In this document: piece by piece, positions 46,732-57,770 of the stretch
Numbering within the stretch: position 1 is the first letter of the stretch
Layout: every line of letters starts with the position of its first letter
Origin: Pithys albifrons albifrons
Taxonomy: Eukaryota; Chordata; Aves; Passeriformes; Thamnophilidae
NCBI RefSeq assembly: GCF_047495875.1
Contig: NC_092468.1
Coordinates: forward strand, 2,269,345 to 2,333,344
DNA: 64,000 nucleotides
Direction: 5' to 3'
Translations under genes and position numbers: made by a program
The notes under the pieces: generated by a model
What the model was told of the DNA's origin: nothing
The model's database searches: none
What the model saw: only the letters and a program-made list of their open reading frames with translations

Positions 46732-46749
46732 ATCTTGGTAGAACCTCCA
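46732..46749 (-). other. Primer-binding site, best fit tRNA-Gln
   Basis: On the minus strand TGGAGGTTCTACCAAGAT lies 4 nt inside the 5' LTR. Compared with the complement of the 3' end of vertebrate tRNA-Gln (TGGAGGTTCCACCGAGAT, from memory of the tRNA), 16 of 18 bases agree and both mismatches are transitions. The leader to the first ATG is 167 nt. Confidence 0.8.
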
Positions 46750-46753
46750 ATAA

Positions 46754-47283
46754 TGTCACAGGTTTGGCCTGGCTGTTGCCAACCCTGGACTGGCCCTCCT
46801 TCCCCCTCCCAGAACCTTCCCAGCAAAGGAAAGGAAAAAAACCTGAAAAGAAACGCACTCTAAAGAAATTGAACTGAATAAAAAGAATAAATTATATTTA
46901 CTAACATTTACAAACCACACTGTATACACAATAACATAGGATCCCACCCCCCAGGGGAGAGGGGAAGGGAGAAAAGGGGAATGATTAGCTGGAAAATAGG
47001 GAAGACACCAACCCAACCCAAAGAAACCGAATGAAACAAAACAAACACAATTAAAAACCTCAAGGAAGGGGAACAAGAATGAAACAATCTCACCCAGGAC
47101 AGGAGAACCACCAGGCACCGGAGGGACCAGGCTTCAACCACCTCCCTCCAGCTCCTCAGCCAAGGAAGGGAAGAAGGAACTAACAAACCACTCCACCCCT
47201 GCTACGTGGAAGACACGTGTGGAATACTTGTAACTTCCTTAGATACAATGGTTACTGAGGAAGCCATGGGTCAAACCATTACA
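46754..47283 (-). repeat. 5' LTR of the provirus
   Basis: A 530-bp LTR. On the plus strand it starts TGTCACAGGTTTGGCC and ends GGGTCAAACCATTACA, giving TG...CA termini. It pairs with 38,996-39,524. By eye the two differ by about two dozen substitutions and one or two 1-bp indels. Confidence 0.95.
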
Positions 47284-47288
47284 CAGGG
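47284..47288. repeat. Target-site duplication, right copy (CAGGG)
   Basis: Directly follows the right LTR and matches the left copy at 38,991-38,995. Confidence 0.9.
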
Positions 47289-49065
47289 CCACTCACTTTC
47301 TTCTGGGGACAGTTTTGGCTTTGGTTTAACAGCACCTACAAATCTGAAATACTGGAGCCCTTTGCAGAGTGGAATTTCTGGCTGCTTGAATGGTTTTGCT
47401 CCCCTCTGTAAATCTGTGTGGACAGACATTTTTCTTGCTGTTCTTTATTTTCTCCCCTGATTTCTAACCTGTCTCCTCATCTGTTTTATGTCCCTGTCCT
47501 TCACCAGGATGACAACACCTCCTCATAAAGCGTGGTCGGCCAATTCTGTTCTTTGCTCTTTACTCCTTTTTCCAGCTCATTAATGAAGAGGTGACAAAAG
47601 ACACATCTGAGTGATCTCTACCAAACCCCACCAGGCACATCTCCCCATCTTGACATGCTGCTGTTCATCACTTTGCCTGGTTTATGGGTCTCTACTCCCT
47701 CTCTGAAGCACACACCTTTTCTCATGTCCAAGTTGATTTGAATGGAGCATCAGAGAGATCTTCCCTGGGATACTGGATCAAATATCTTTTTACAGCTGAA
47801 TTACAGTTTTCTACTTCAGTTGGATGGAAGGCCAGAGAATGTTCACTATGTAGAGGCTGAAAAATTGGAGTTCTTACGATTTCAGGCTGTGTTTGGTGTT
47901 GTGTAACCTGATGACAGCTCAGTCTTGGGCAGCTTTTATGGCACATGTCCCCAGTCTGGTGGACTCTGCTCTTAGCAAGTGGCACTGGCAACAGCTCTGA
48001 GTCTTGTTCAGGTAAACATGCTCCTCTCTGGCCAGAAGCAGCAGGAGAGGCTTGACAGGGACAGGCAGCTTCTCAAGGTCCCCATCACAGGGATGGGCTG
48101 TCCAGGTGGAGTGGAAGGTGGAGTGGAAGGTGGAGAACTTCTGTGTCCTACAAGGTACAAGGAGGAGGAGGAGTTGAAAGGTTTTGAGCAAACAGAACTG
48201 AGAGAAAAGGTTCTAACACAGCATTACCCACCCATCCCATCCCAGCTGAGAGCCTCACTCCTTGAGGGACCCAGTCTGTGACCATCCCATGCTTTGACAG
48301 GTCCCCTTGAGGAGTGATTGCCATGAGTGAGGTGAGAGCAGGGCAATAAATTCCACATGACAGGTTTCCAAAAGAAGTATGTGTTGGCTTTCCTCTGCTC
48401 CCTTGACTGGGACAGGGCTTGGACACTGGAAGGAAGGCTTTGCCTGCCCCTCCTTGGACCCAGCAGGATGTCCCAGTGCTCATACACTGGCAGAGCCAGG
48501 ATTTACCTTATGGCATCTGCTTAATTTTCCCTCTCTAATTGGTTCCGTTAATTTATTGTGGACAGGAGCTCGTTCTGCCAAGTGCTAATTGCAAAGGTTA
48601 TTGTTCCCGCCCTTTTCAGAGCACAGCAGGAAGTGCTTCAATTCCATCATCACATGAAAGACAACACAATGCCAAAAGTTTTTTGACTGGGTGTGAGCCC
48701 ATCATCCTGTGGGGTGTTTGTGCCACAGAGAATGGGCTGCCCTGCCATTTCCTTCACTGCAGAGGGAAACCTCCTGTCCCTGGCACGTGGGATCGGGGTC
48801 CTCACCATCATCATGAAACATGTCCTTGAGCACATGTGTCCTTCATCCTCTGAGCTCCTCAGCTCTGGATTTCAGAGGTAGGTGCATTTCAAAGGCTGGA
48901 AGCTGGTGAGGCGATGCCATGCCCTGTGTGGGAATCCTCCCTGTCCCTGGGCATGTGGAGCAGCACCTTTCCAAGGACCAAGCCTGGGCTGGCACAAGGT
49001 AGTGGCAGTTTGTCTCAGCTGTGGTTTCTCACGGTGTCCCCTCTGGTTCTGGCGCATGGCAGTTC
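47289..49065. other. Unique DNA between provirus and solo LTR
   Basis: No exon or repeat is recognised apart from a short GTGGAAGGTGGA tandem at about 48,109-48,140. Confidence 0.45.
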
Positions 49066-49070
49066 CCAGG

Positions 49071-49779
49071 TGTGCTGGTTTAAAGGTAGGAGAAACAAAC
49101 TCAACACAAAAGAGATTGTAAGTCAGAGTTACTATTTAATAACAGTATTACAATAAATGCAATGGCACAAAGAGAAAAATGGTTTTAGCCCACAAAACCC
49201 AGAAGTACGACCCAGCCCCCTGGGGTACAAACCCCACATGGCTCCCCTAAGTCCAAAGTAAAAGGAAGGGAGAAACCTGTTGGTGCAGATGATGGTCCCA
49301 GTCTGGTCGAGAGTGGTGGTCCCAGTCTGGTTGAAAGTGCTGGTCTCCTCCTATTGAGGTTCTGCTCCTCCTCTGGATCCAACAAATGGTTCCCTGAGGT
49401 TTTCAAACCCCAAGATTATGTACCCTCAGGTTTGGGTGGGAGCCCCCAGTGCCTCCCCCAGAACAGGGAGTTCCACACTGGGGGATCTGACTCTGGCAGT
49501 CAGGGGGGATTTTGGAATGGTTGCTGGCCCCTGAGCAGAGCTGAGCCCTCAGGTGGGTGTGGAGGTGCCAAGGAGTCCCTGCAGGGCAGTTCTCCCAGCT
49601 CCTCTGCCAGGCTTCTTTCCCAGCCAGCTCCCAGCCTGAGGGCTCAGCTGTGCCCTGGGCAGCTGCTGCCAATGGGCCATTGGGAACAGTTGCTGGGCAA
49701 TGGCCCAGAGGGTTTGGAATGCCCAGCTTTGGACACACCCACACAGGGATAAACTGGTCCCACCTGTTGAACTGGGACA
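49071..49779 (-). mobile_element. Solo LTR (family A, diverged member)
   Basis: A 709-bp solo LTR in reverse orientation: TGTGCTGGTTTAAAGG at the left and CTGTTGAACTGGGACA at the right. Perfect 5-bp target duplications CCAGG lie at 49,066-49,070 and 49,780-49,784. It is related to the LTRs at 14.4 and 35.4 kb at both ends and in the CCTGTTGGTGCAG block, but is longer and more diverged, including a partly duplicated GGTCCCAGTCTGGT segment near 49,290-49,335. Confidence 0.92.
49291..49345. repeat. Short tandem duplication inside solo LTR
   Basis: GGTCCCAGTCTGGTCGAGAG is followed by GGTCCCAGTCTGGTTGAAAG, a two-unit ~30-bp direct repeat absent from the two shorter LTRs of this family. It explains part of the extra length. 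Confidence 0.75.
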
Positions 49780-49784
49780 CCAGG

Positions 49785-52259
49785 TTAGCTGACCTGGCCA
49801 TGTCCTTTCCCTGGTGAGGAGAGCCAGACACACTAATCCAAGAGGGCTTTCCCAGCTGCAGAAGTTGGGTACATTGTGTGAAGTGCAATGTGTCCAAAGC
49901 CAGGCTTTTTCTTAGCATGGAGAAGAGGAACCATTGCTACTTGGCCATTTGCTGATGGGGCTTCTGCATCTGCCTGGATTAACCTGCATTTTATGGTGGG
50001 CACAGCCATTTACCCACGTGCCTGGCACTGCAGTTCTGTTGAGTTTTGAAGGTGAAAAGTCCAGAGTCCTTCAAAGGAGGCAGCTGCAATGCTGGTTCTG
50101 GTTCTCCACACTGCTGGAAAACCTGGTGGAGCTCTTTGTCCCTTGCTCATCCGTAGGTGTTCATGCCATGCCTGAGAGCATCCATTCTGTGTGTTTTCCA
50201 TGGTCTCTGTCCCCTGGGGCTCTGTATTTGCTATCCCAGACTTTGTTCCCACTGCAGTGTTTACTCTGGCTCATTTCCTGTTTATCTCATATCATGGCTG
50301 GTGTTTGTTTTTGTTCAGCAGCTCAGAAGCTTTTGGAAGTGAGTGTTATAAACAGAGGGATGTTTGGGACCATATTTGGATCCATCAGCAGACTCCAGTG
50401 GTGTTTTACACAGATTATGGCTATGACTTTGTACAGTTTCTTCTCTGCTCTGCCCTCTGGGCCAATATCTGCTTGGTCAGTGTTTTTCATGATGCTCAGA
50501 TTCTCCCCCTCCTCTTCAGCTCTCCCCAGTCTTGCTCCCAGCAGGTACCCAAGGCCAGCCACCCCTCACTGCACAGATAAGCACAGAGTAACAGATTAAT
50601 GACACATATTTCATGCCATTCCAGTCTAGTCTAATGAAACACATGATAAATGTTTTATCCTAAGTTTTATCAGTTTCCTCTCCATAGAAAGTCTGGCTGG
50701 CACCTGTGGGCAGCACTTTCACGTGGAAGAAGCACAGTTAAAATCCAGATTTCAGGGAAGAAGTGCATATATCATATTTAAAGGAGCTTTTGAGCTTAAG
50801 ATTTAAAGGCAAATTACATTTTATATTGAGACTTTCCCAGCTAAGGAGCTGTGTCTGCGAGCTGTGCACAGCACTGAGGGTGACAGTGGCAGCTCAGGCA
50901 ATATGTGGGACAACGTGCCAGCCATATGTGTCGCCATATCTCACACCCAGCCTTGCAAGCCATCTTTTTATTGAAGGGAGGGATTTGCCAGCATGTCAGG
51001 GCTGTCTTGTGCACTTTTGAAGAAGTGCCATGCTGTCTGTAATCCCCAAAGGCTGGGGACAGGAGGGGAGCAGGCACTGCCTCACCAGGTATCTCCTTTG
51101 CACCCCCTGTGTTGGGCTCGACTTCAGCGCGTGGCCTTTTCTCTCCATAATTCACTTTCTTTCCTGTGTGCCAGGCTTCCTTCCTTCTGCCTTCATCCTC
51201 ATGCTTTCCATCTGTCCTTCCTCACAAATTCACATAACTTTCTTCTCAAATTTTGGCTGAGCTTCCCTGCCTTTGTGTTGGGTGTTTTTTAAAGCCTCAT
51301 GCCAAGCCCTGGCCAGGGTGAAAGCTTGACCATGCACCATGATGTAGCACTTTTTATATTGTTGGCCAGAGGATGGACTCCAGGCATGTAAATCTTCCAG
51401 ATATCCCAGGGCTTTTCCTGGGGCTTAATGTGTGCTCTGAAAGCAGCTTGTAGGAGAGAGGCAGTTCCATGTGGTGTATTAAATGTGTGGCATTTCACAT
51501 GCCTCAAATTGAGCAAAAACGCTGGTAGTTAAAAAAATACAATCAGAAAGAAATCTTTCTTGGCTATTCAATTTGTGCAATATCTTATTAAAGGGAAAAA
51601 AAGGGCTGTTATCTGCCTTGTAAAGGTTAATATAATAATAAGCAGATACTGACTTCTATTGAGATGAACATGATGATTTATTGACCCGAGAGGTAAATAT
51701 TCAGTGAAGCAAATCCAGGGTCAATACTCACCACGAGAAGAATAAATTCTTGTATTTGCTGCAATGGGGAGACCAGTCACCACTCAACATCAGCTGCTTT
51801 GGTGTTGCCTTTTGCCACTTCAGTGAGACAGCTACATATGGTGCACAACCAAGAGGTACTTCATGTTGAATTTTAGAGAAAATTTCAATGCAGTAATGTT
51901 GCCTTTGGATACTTTTGTCCTGCAAAAGACTTCATGAGTGCTTTGCTAAGAACCAACCAACAATAAAAGCAGCTCCCAACGGTTATGATGGTTTTGGATT
52001 TCCAGATGTATTTCTTGATTAACTGACACAATTTCATTGTGTTTTATTTTGCTTAGAGAAAGACTCAGCTTCCAATTTCCAAGCCTGGCAACTTCCAGCC
52101 TGATCAGAGATTTTCCTTCACACGTGTTCATTCTGATGGCAAACCCCCTTTTCCAGGCATGAAATGCCTCAACACAGATATACTAAGCAGCTCCTGTGGT
52201 TCTTGTGGAGGAAGGCAGGCTGGGAATGCTGGCACTTGCTGCAGTGAGCAGCATCCTGC
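49785..52259. other. Unique DNA, no gene recognised
   Basis: No exon or repeat is recognised over 2.5 kb. A minus-strand ORF-free AT-rich stretch lies at 51,530-51,700. The plus frame 49,934-50,599 (221 codons) has hydrophobic composition but no recognisable domain, no plausible splice context and overlapping antisense frames, so it is not called. Confidence 0.45.
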
Positions 52260-52264
52260 TCCTG

Positions 52265-53160
52265 TGTGGTAGTTTTGGGATGTTAAAGGAAAAATTCCAT
52301 CCCTGCCACTAATTCCCCGTCCTATTAGTTAACAAAAGAAATGGCCAACTACTACAAATTCCTGCTTAGTCGTTTTGGGTGGAGGGCAGACTGGGGGAAG
52401 GTGTGGCAGGAACTGGTTTGCACTGTCTCTTTTGATTTTGGGGACATCACACAGCTCTGGCTGAAGGCTGCAGTGTGTGTGCTGCTGTTGGAGAGAAGCT
52501 CCTCCTGCTCCTCGCTGCTCCTGTGGAATAAGCGAGTTTTTTCTTGCCACTGCTGTTTCTCCTGGTTTGGCACTGGGGTCCTGGTCACCTCCTCGGCTTC
52601 ACCATCACCTGCAGCTTCACGGCCGCCTGCCCTGCCATGGCAGCAACCCAGGAGAGACAGAGAGAGAGGGAGAGGAGCCAGAGCTGCTTTCGGGACACGC
52701 TGCAGACCTTTTCCTTCCTGGGAACAATCATCATCCCTCCACTCCCAGCTTTTCCTTCTTCATTTGGGACAAAAGACAAAGGGAGACAAAGAAAGTTTAT
52801 GTGTGTACTCACCCCTTGTCTCTGCCTCGCTGGGAAAAGACTGAGCATTCCCCTCACAGCCAGCCAAGGTGTGACACTGACACTGTCCATAAATAGAACT
52901 GCTCCAGGAGGAACCCACAGTTTGGGGGTTGTTCTCTTTTGGTTTTACTTTTGGTGCTGGGGAGTAGTTTGCTCTGGTCTGTTTACAGTTCTATCTATAT
53001 CTACATATATATAGTAGTTAAGAACAGTTATCCTTCTTATATCCATTTTCTAATTAAAGTTCCTTTTTCTTAAATTTAATAAAGAGTGACGTGATTGTTG
53101 TGGAGGAATCCTCTCCTCTGCTTTTTGGTAATCATTTTGGTTTTCCCTCAAACTAAGACA
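52265..53160 (+). mobile_element. Solo LTR (family B)
   Basis: An 896-bp solo LTR. It starts TGTGGTAGTTTTGGGATG and ends CCTCAAACTAAGACA, flanked by perfect 5-bp target duplications TCCTG (52,260-52,264 and 53,161-53,165). A TATATATATAG stretch (52,995-53,015) and AATAAAG (about 53,079) fit a promoter and poly(A) region in the 3' third. Unrelated to the other LTRs in the window. The frames in 52.3-53.0 kb are inside this LTR and are not genes. Confidence 0.9.
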
Positions 53161-53579
53161 TCCTGCTTTGCTGGACCACAAGGATGCTGCGAGGTTTTTT
53201 GGGAGCAGGGAAGGGCAGGGGGGGTGTGGGTAGGGATAACTGGAGCTTGTTTGGGCTGTGATGGGTATCACTCTTCTCCAAGCAGTGTTAGATGTGTTCT
53301 CTGGCCTTCCAGTCAATGCTCTGGTAATCACGGATATTTTCTGGCTGGTTGCACCCAAAAGGTGCTGGTTGGAGATGAGACCTGTCAGCAGCTCTCACCT
53401 GGGTGAGAAATGTAAACTCCTGTCTTGTAACGTGCCAAGGGCTTGTTTGACTGGGGATGGAGATGGTGGGGACTGTAAATACACGTGGTGGGAGGAGGGA
53501 GAGGAATTGCACTTCTCCAAATTGAGCAAAGTGAGATGAAGAAGGATATTATTTTAGAAAGTTTATCTCTTTTGTATCT

Positions 53580-53770
53580 ATGGTGACAAGATCTTTATCG
53601 GGGTAAGACAGACTCACGGGCTGTCTGCTCCTTGTTATCTCAGTGTAGGATGACAGTATAAGTATCACGTCTAGAAATGTTATCTATCCTTTATTATTTC
53701 ACTTGTGAGGGGCTAACAGGAGTGTTATCAGGGTGTTTACAATCAAAACACGTGCAGCTCAAGTGATAAA
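53580..53770. promoter_or_regulatory. Candidate GATA-motif enhancer
   Basis: Five GATA-core motifs lie within 175 bp: TTATC at 53,596, 53,636, 53,680 and 53,725, and GATAA at 53,765, plus an E-box CACGTG at 53,749. Chance expectation for a 5-mer on both strands in this length is well under one. Binding in any tissue is an inference. Confidence 0.35.
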
Positions 53771-55309
53771 AGGGAGAACAGACATCTGATCTCCAAGGAT
53801 ATGAAGACAATGCAGCCTTGAGCAGGAGGAGATGGATCCTATTATTGAAAAGGGTTTGGCAGGCTGGGAATGGACAAACAAGTTCAGATCATAAGCTTGA
53901 GAGATGGGTTTGGGGGAGAAACACACACTCAGGCACACAGAAAATGAAAAGGTGATTGTATCAACAGCAGTCTCAGCTAAAAGAGAAATATTTTCCAATA
54001 AAATTTTTATGAATTTTTTTCTTTCTGTACTCTTCTCCCTTGGATTGGTGGTATGGAAAGCTGTCAGGACCAGCAACTGGAGTAGAGTTTCTTCAAGTCA
54101 GTCAGGACCTGAGAAAGCATGGCCAGGCTTGGAGGATGAAGAGCAGTCAAGGGCACTGCTCAGGGAGTTCACTGAGATTAACTCCTTATCTTGCCTGGGT
54201 CAGTGCTGTGTTAATTTAGGGAGTGCACAGACAGAGCATTAGAGGTGGCCATAAACCTTATCCATGATCTCCTTAGGGACAGAGAAGCTCAATCCCTAAA
54301 GGACTTAGAAATCTGATCCTGGGACTTGTCTGCTGCTGGTAATTGAGAGGAGTTCAAAGTCATGGAGATCAGACTCTCATTAGTCTACAACTCGAGCAAA
54401 ATAGGTGCCAAATGGTGTCAAATTCTTTATCTAACATGAGTAACCCTTGTTGGGTAAAGATGGAGTTGTGCAGCACTCCATCCAAATCCAGGTCTTACTC
54501 CTGGAGCTGTTTGTGTTCTTGGCTGGAATCCATTGCCAGTTTTTTTCTTGTGTTGTGGAGGATATGGCAGGAACATCTTACGCTTTCTTTCTACTCTTGA
54601 TATCAACATTCTCCAAGCCAAGCTCTGTGGCTTCTGTCCTACAAAATAACAGGATTTCCCATCATCTTTCCTTGTCTTTCCCAGAATGGGATGGAACACA
54701 GAAGCTTATGCCTTCATATGGACAGCAAGCAGAAGGGTCTGTGGTGGCCTCTGAGATCCAAGATGGAACAGAAATTCCAGTGCCAAGTGTCCCTCTCTTC
54801 CTTGAGGAGGGAATGGGGAGGCTGGAGGGTGTCTCTGTGGGATGTAGATGAGGGCTGGGTGCTGTGAGGGACCATGGAGGATGAAAATAGTGGGCTCCTA
54901 CTGCCACCCTCACCTTGGAGCATCTTTGTGAGGGCTGGCAAATAATGGGAAGTAAAGACCTGCTCCAGCTAATGGGAATGGAATGAACATGGACCTCTGG
55001 TGAGCAGCTTTATTCTGCACTGGCCTGTCTGCTTAACTCCATATTCATCTTGCCTTGAGTATCAGGTAAATCAGCCTTCCTTCAACTTGTCAAGTGCCTC
55101 TCCCATCACTCTGTAATAGCTGGAGCTCCTGGCAGCCCTGCCTCACCTGGGGGAACCTGCAGGGAGTCCTCTGCCTTGTTTAGCAGCAAGGTTGTGTTCC
55201 ATGATGGGTTTTTTGTGTGAAGCCCCAGCTCTGGAGGGCCAGTGGGGCCATTTTGTAGGGTAATAGATGACCCAGTGCTCCTCTCCTGCCCTTCATCCCT
55301 CACACCTTT

Positions 55310-55405
55310 AATTGCACTTGTGTGTCTGAAGCGTATGGAATTCATTATCCAGCAAACAATGTTCTTTGCAATATCAGCCTTAATTAACTGCTCCCCTCTG
55401 TATTT
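55310..55405. promoter_or_regulatory. Candidate conserved AT-rich block
   Basis: TTTAATTGCACTTGTGTG, AATTCATTATCCAGCAAAC, TTTGCAATATCAGCC and CTTAATTAACTGC follow each other: homeodomain- and C/EBP-like cores in a low-GC island within GC-rich DNA. Motif-level impression only. Confidence 0.25.
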
Positions 55406-57119
55406 TTGTGCTCTTATCCTCTCCAAATCTCCACACTGACACGAGCTGACGGCCCCCCACATGCATCAGTGCCAGCCAGTGAGCCATGACCAGATAAGAA
55501 GAAATGGAATTCCTTATCTCTTTTTTTATAAACACATACACATGCACACACAAACACACAAACCTGGAAAAGGTCAAGGTTACTGGGAAGGGAGAAGGCC
55601 CTTCAAGACAACAAAACCCCTTCTCTTTTTAAGTCTCCATAGCAACCAGATGGAGCATCATGGGATGTCGAGATGAGAGAGGACTATTCTTTCCCTACAA
55701 CACTCTTTCCACTTCATTAGACTCTTTATCAAGTATCTCTGCACTGGGCTGAGTATCTGGTTTTGTGTCGGGGAGCAGTGCAGAGGACTCAAAAGCATGC
55801 TGACCTTTTCAGTGGGACTTTGGGAGTTCCTTGTGGGAGCTGCATCCTCTTCCCTTGCCTTCCTCCCCCACAGCCCCCTTGTCTCCAGTTCACACGACCT
55901 CCTAATCAAAAACCCTGTGGCTGGTGAGGTATGAAGGGTTTCTTTGAAAGGAGAAAGGAGCAGGAGGAAAAGAAGAGAAGAGTATGAGAATGTCCTTCAG
56001 CAGCACTGGAGGTGTCAAGACCCAGCTGTCAGAGCTGTGCATCTGCAGGGAAGATTAATGAGTCTGCTTAGAGGAAATCCAAATAAAACAGAGGAGAATA
56101 AATACCAAGTGACTGTGTGGGTGATGAGGGGAAGGGTGAGGAAGGAGCAAGGGAGTGTGACAGGGCAGAAGTAGATATTCCTCAGTCTTGTAAGTGTTTG
56201 ATTCCCCATGGAAGAGTCAGAACAGGAGAGATGTTTGGATTTTGCCCTGTGGTCTGGAAGTGATGCAGCTGCGTGTGTGGGGCTGTGACTGTGCTATAAT
56301 GTGCTGCTTGGACTAAGGCAAAACCACTTTTTTATTTACCTTCCCTGGGAAAGAATTCACCATGGAGGAGAATTTTGTGTTAAGCTTCTGAACACTTGGC
56401 CTGCATCGCCCTCAGGGTGTCTTGAACTGCTTTGCAAATGGAACTGCTGGTTGTTCTTAGGAAACATCGATGCCTGTTTTATGTTGGGCAGTGGCTTGTA
56501 ATGCACCTTGGAGATAGGCTTGGCTCTGCAGTGGTTGGGAAGGGGTTTAACACTTGCTATGGATGGTGGGATTGCACTGACTTGCACCACAGGGGAAACT
56601 GGACCTTGGATGTGGCCTTTCCCAGAGAACCAGGGCATTGTCAGCTTTTAAGATGATCCTTTGGATTTTCACTTCTTCCAGGGAGCCATTAAGTGACAGT
56701 TTGCAGCTTAATTTGAGCAGACTTCACACCATGAGTACCCAGCTGAGCATCTTACAGACTGAAACTCGGTGTGTTTGAAACTGCATGGATCAGACAAGGA
56801 GAGGGGCCTGTTAGTGTGGATGGCTAATGAGGCCAAAGCCATTTAAATGAGTGTTTGTAAAGAGTGTTAAAGCTCGGCATGCTTAGACTGTGTGCTCCTG
56901 AACTGTAAGATTTACATGAGTGTTTTAGGGAGAAAACCATTAAAAAGAAAGAAAAAAAACCTCTGCACTTCCAGTAGGAGTCAGGCTATGAATATCCCAG
57001 TCCTGCTGCTCAATCCTCACTGGAGTAATTTTGAAGTGGGAAATCCCATTAAGTCATAATAGGGCTCTTAAGTAGTTCCCTTGGATGAATTTGTGGCACT
57101 CTGCAAGTCCCATTAATTC

Positions 57120-57195
57120 CCAAGACACACATGAGGAAACTGAGGTTAAGTGACTTAGCCAAGGCCACGCAGGAAATCAATAACCACTCCAGCAT
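57120..57195 (+). mobile_element. MIR SINE fossil
   Basis: The stretch ATGAGGAAACTGAGG (57,131), then TTAAGTGACTTAGCC and AAGGCCACGCAGG, matches the conserved 3' half of the mammalian-wide interspersed repeat (ATGAGGAAACTGAGG, TTAAGTGACTTGCC, CAAGGTCACACAG) with about 10 bases missing in the middle. Survival of a recognisable MIR in a bird genome, where the family died long before the bird lineage arose, suggests constraint (inference). Confidence 0.75.
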
Positions 57196-57510
57196 CTCTC
57201 CTGGTGCCTCCGTGTGGCTGTGGCATCAGTGAGGGCACTGCCAGCATTGGCCTAAGGGGAATCATTGCTCCCACCACTGCTCCAACCCCAGCCATGGAAA
57301 CCCAGGGTTTGAAATGCTGAATTTTGTGGTTAAAAATAGATGTAAAAGAGTTTGGTGGTGTTAAGGAGTGGAGGTTTCTGTGTTCAGTCTGAACTTGCTT
57401 CCCCTGTGGGGTTGCTCCCAAGGAAAAGGGCTGTTTTTCCCAGGATCATGCAGACTGTAATTCTGAGACTCTTTGAATGCTTATGCCAGTTCATCTGTGT
57501 GTTGTCTTTA
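57196..57510. other. Unique DNA between MIR fossil and CR1
   Basis: About 315 bp without a recognised feature. Confidence 0.5.
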
Positions 57511-57770
57511 TCACACAATCACAAAATGGTTTGGGTTGGGAGGGACCTTAAAGCTCATCCAGTGCCACCCCCTACGATGGGCAGGGACACCTCCCACCAG
57601 CCCAGGCTGCTCCAAGCCCCATCCAACCTGGCATTGGACACTTCCAGATATGGGGCAGCCACAGCTTCTCTGGGCAACCTGGGCCAGGGCCTGCCCACCC
57701 TCACAATTTCTTCCTGATATCCAATCTAAATTTCTCCTCTGTTAAGTTTAAGGCTATTCTCCCTTTATCT
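57511..57770 (-). mobile_element. CR1 LINE 3' end
   Basis: A minus-strand CR1: on the plus strand TCACACAATCACAAAATGG, GGGTTGGGAGGGACCTTAAA, GCAGGGACACCTCCCACCAG and CTGGGCAACCTGGGCCAGG, then a region ending near TCTCCCTTTATCTCTTG. It is 5'-truncated at about 57,770. Confidence 0.92.

Larger units (their letters stand above)
38996..47283 (-). mobile_element. Endogenous retrovirus, near-complete env-less provirus (class III/ERV-L-like)
   Basis: A provirus of 8,288 bp on the minus strand. In transcription order it holds the 5' LTR, tRNA-Gln-like primer site, a long gag region, protease-RT-RNase H-integrase, a polypurine tract and the 3' LTR. No env or dUTPase frame is present: only about 380 bp lie between the integrase stop and the polypurine tract. 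The YIDD reverse transcriptase, the long RT-RNase H spacing and the 5-bp duplication resemble class III ERV-L elements. Class is inferred from protein style, without a tree. Gag carries several TGA breaks and one frame change, and pol carries one frame change in RNase H, so this copy cannot make the full set of proteins. The LTR pair differs at about two dozen of 530 positions by eye (~4%). Confidence 0.96.
53166..57119. other. Unique DNA with candidate regulatory blocks
   Basis: No exon or LTR/CR1 copy is recognised over about 4 kb. It holds the GATA-motif cluster at 53.58-53.77 kb, an AT-rich block at 55.31-55.40 kb and a short CA-rich run at 55,530-55,561. Confidence 0.45.

Noticed and set aside
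49934..50599. 221-codon plus-strand hydrophobic frame
   Set aside because: No receptor-like or transporter motif, composition typical of chance frames in TG/CT-rich DNA, overlapping antisense frames.
52341..53014. Overlapping frames of 130-170 codons
   Set aside because: They lie inside the solo LTR with TCCTG duplications.
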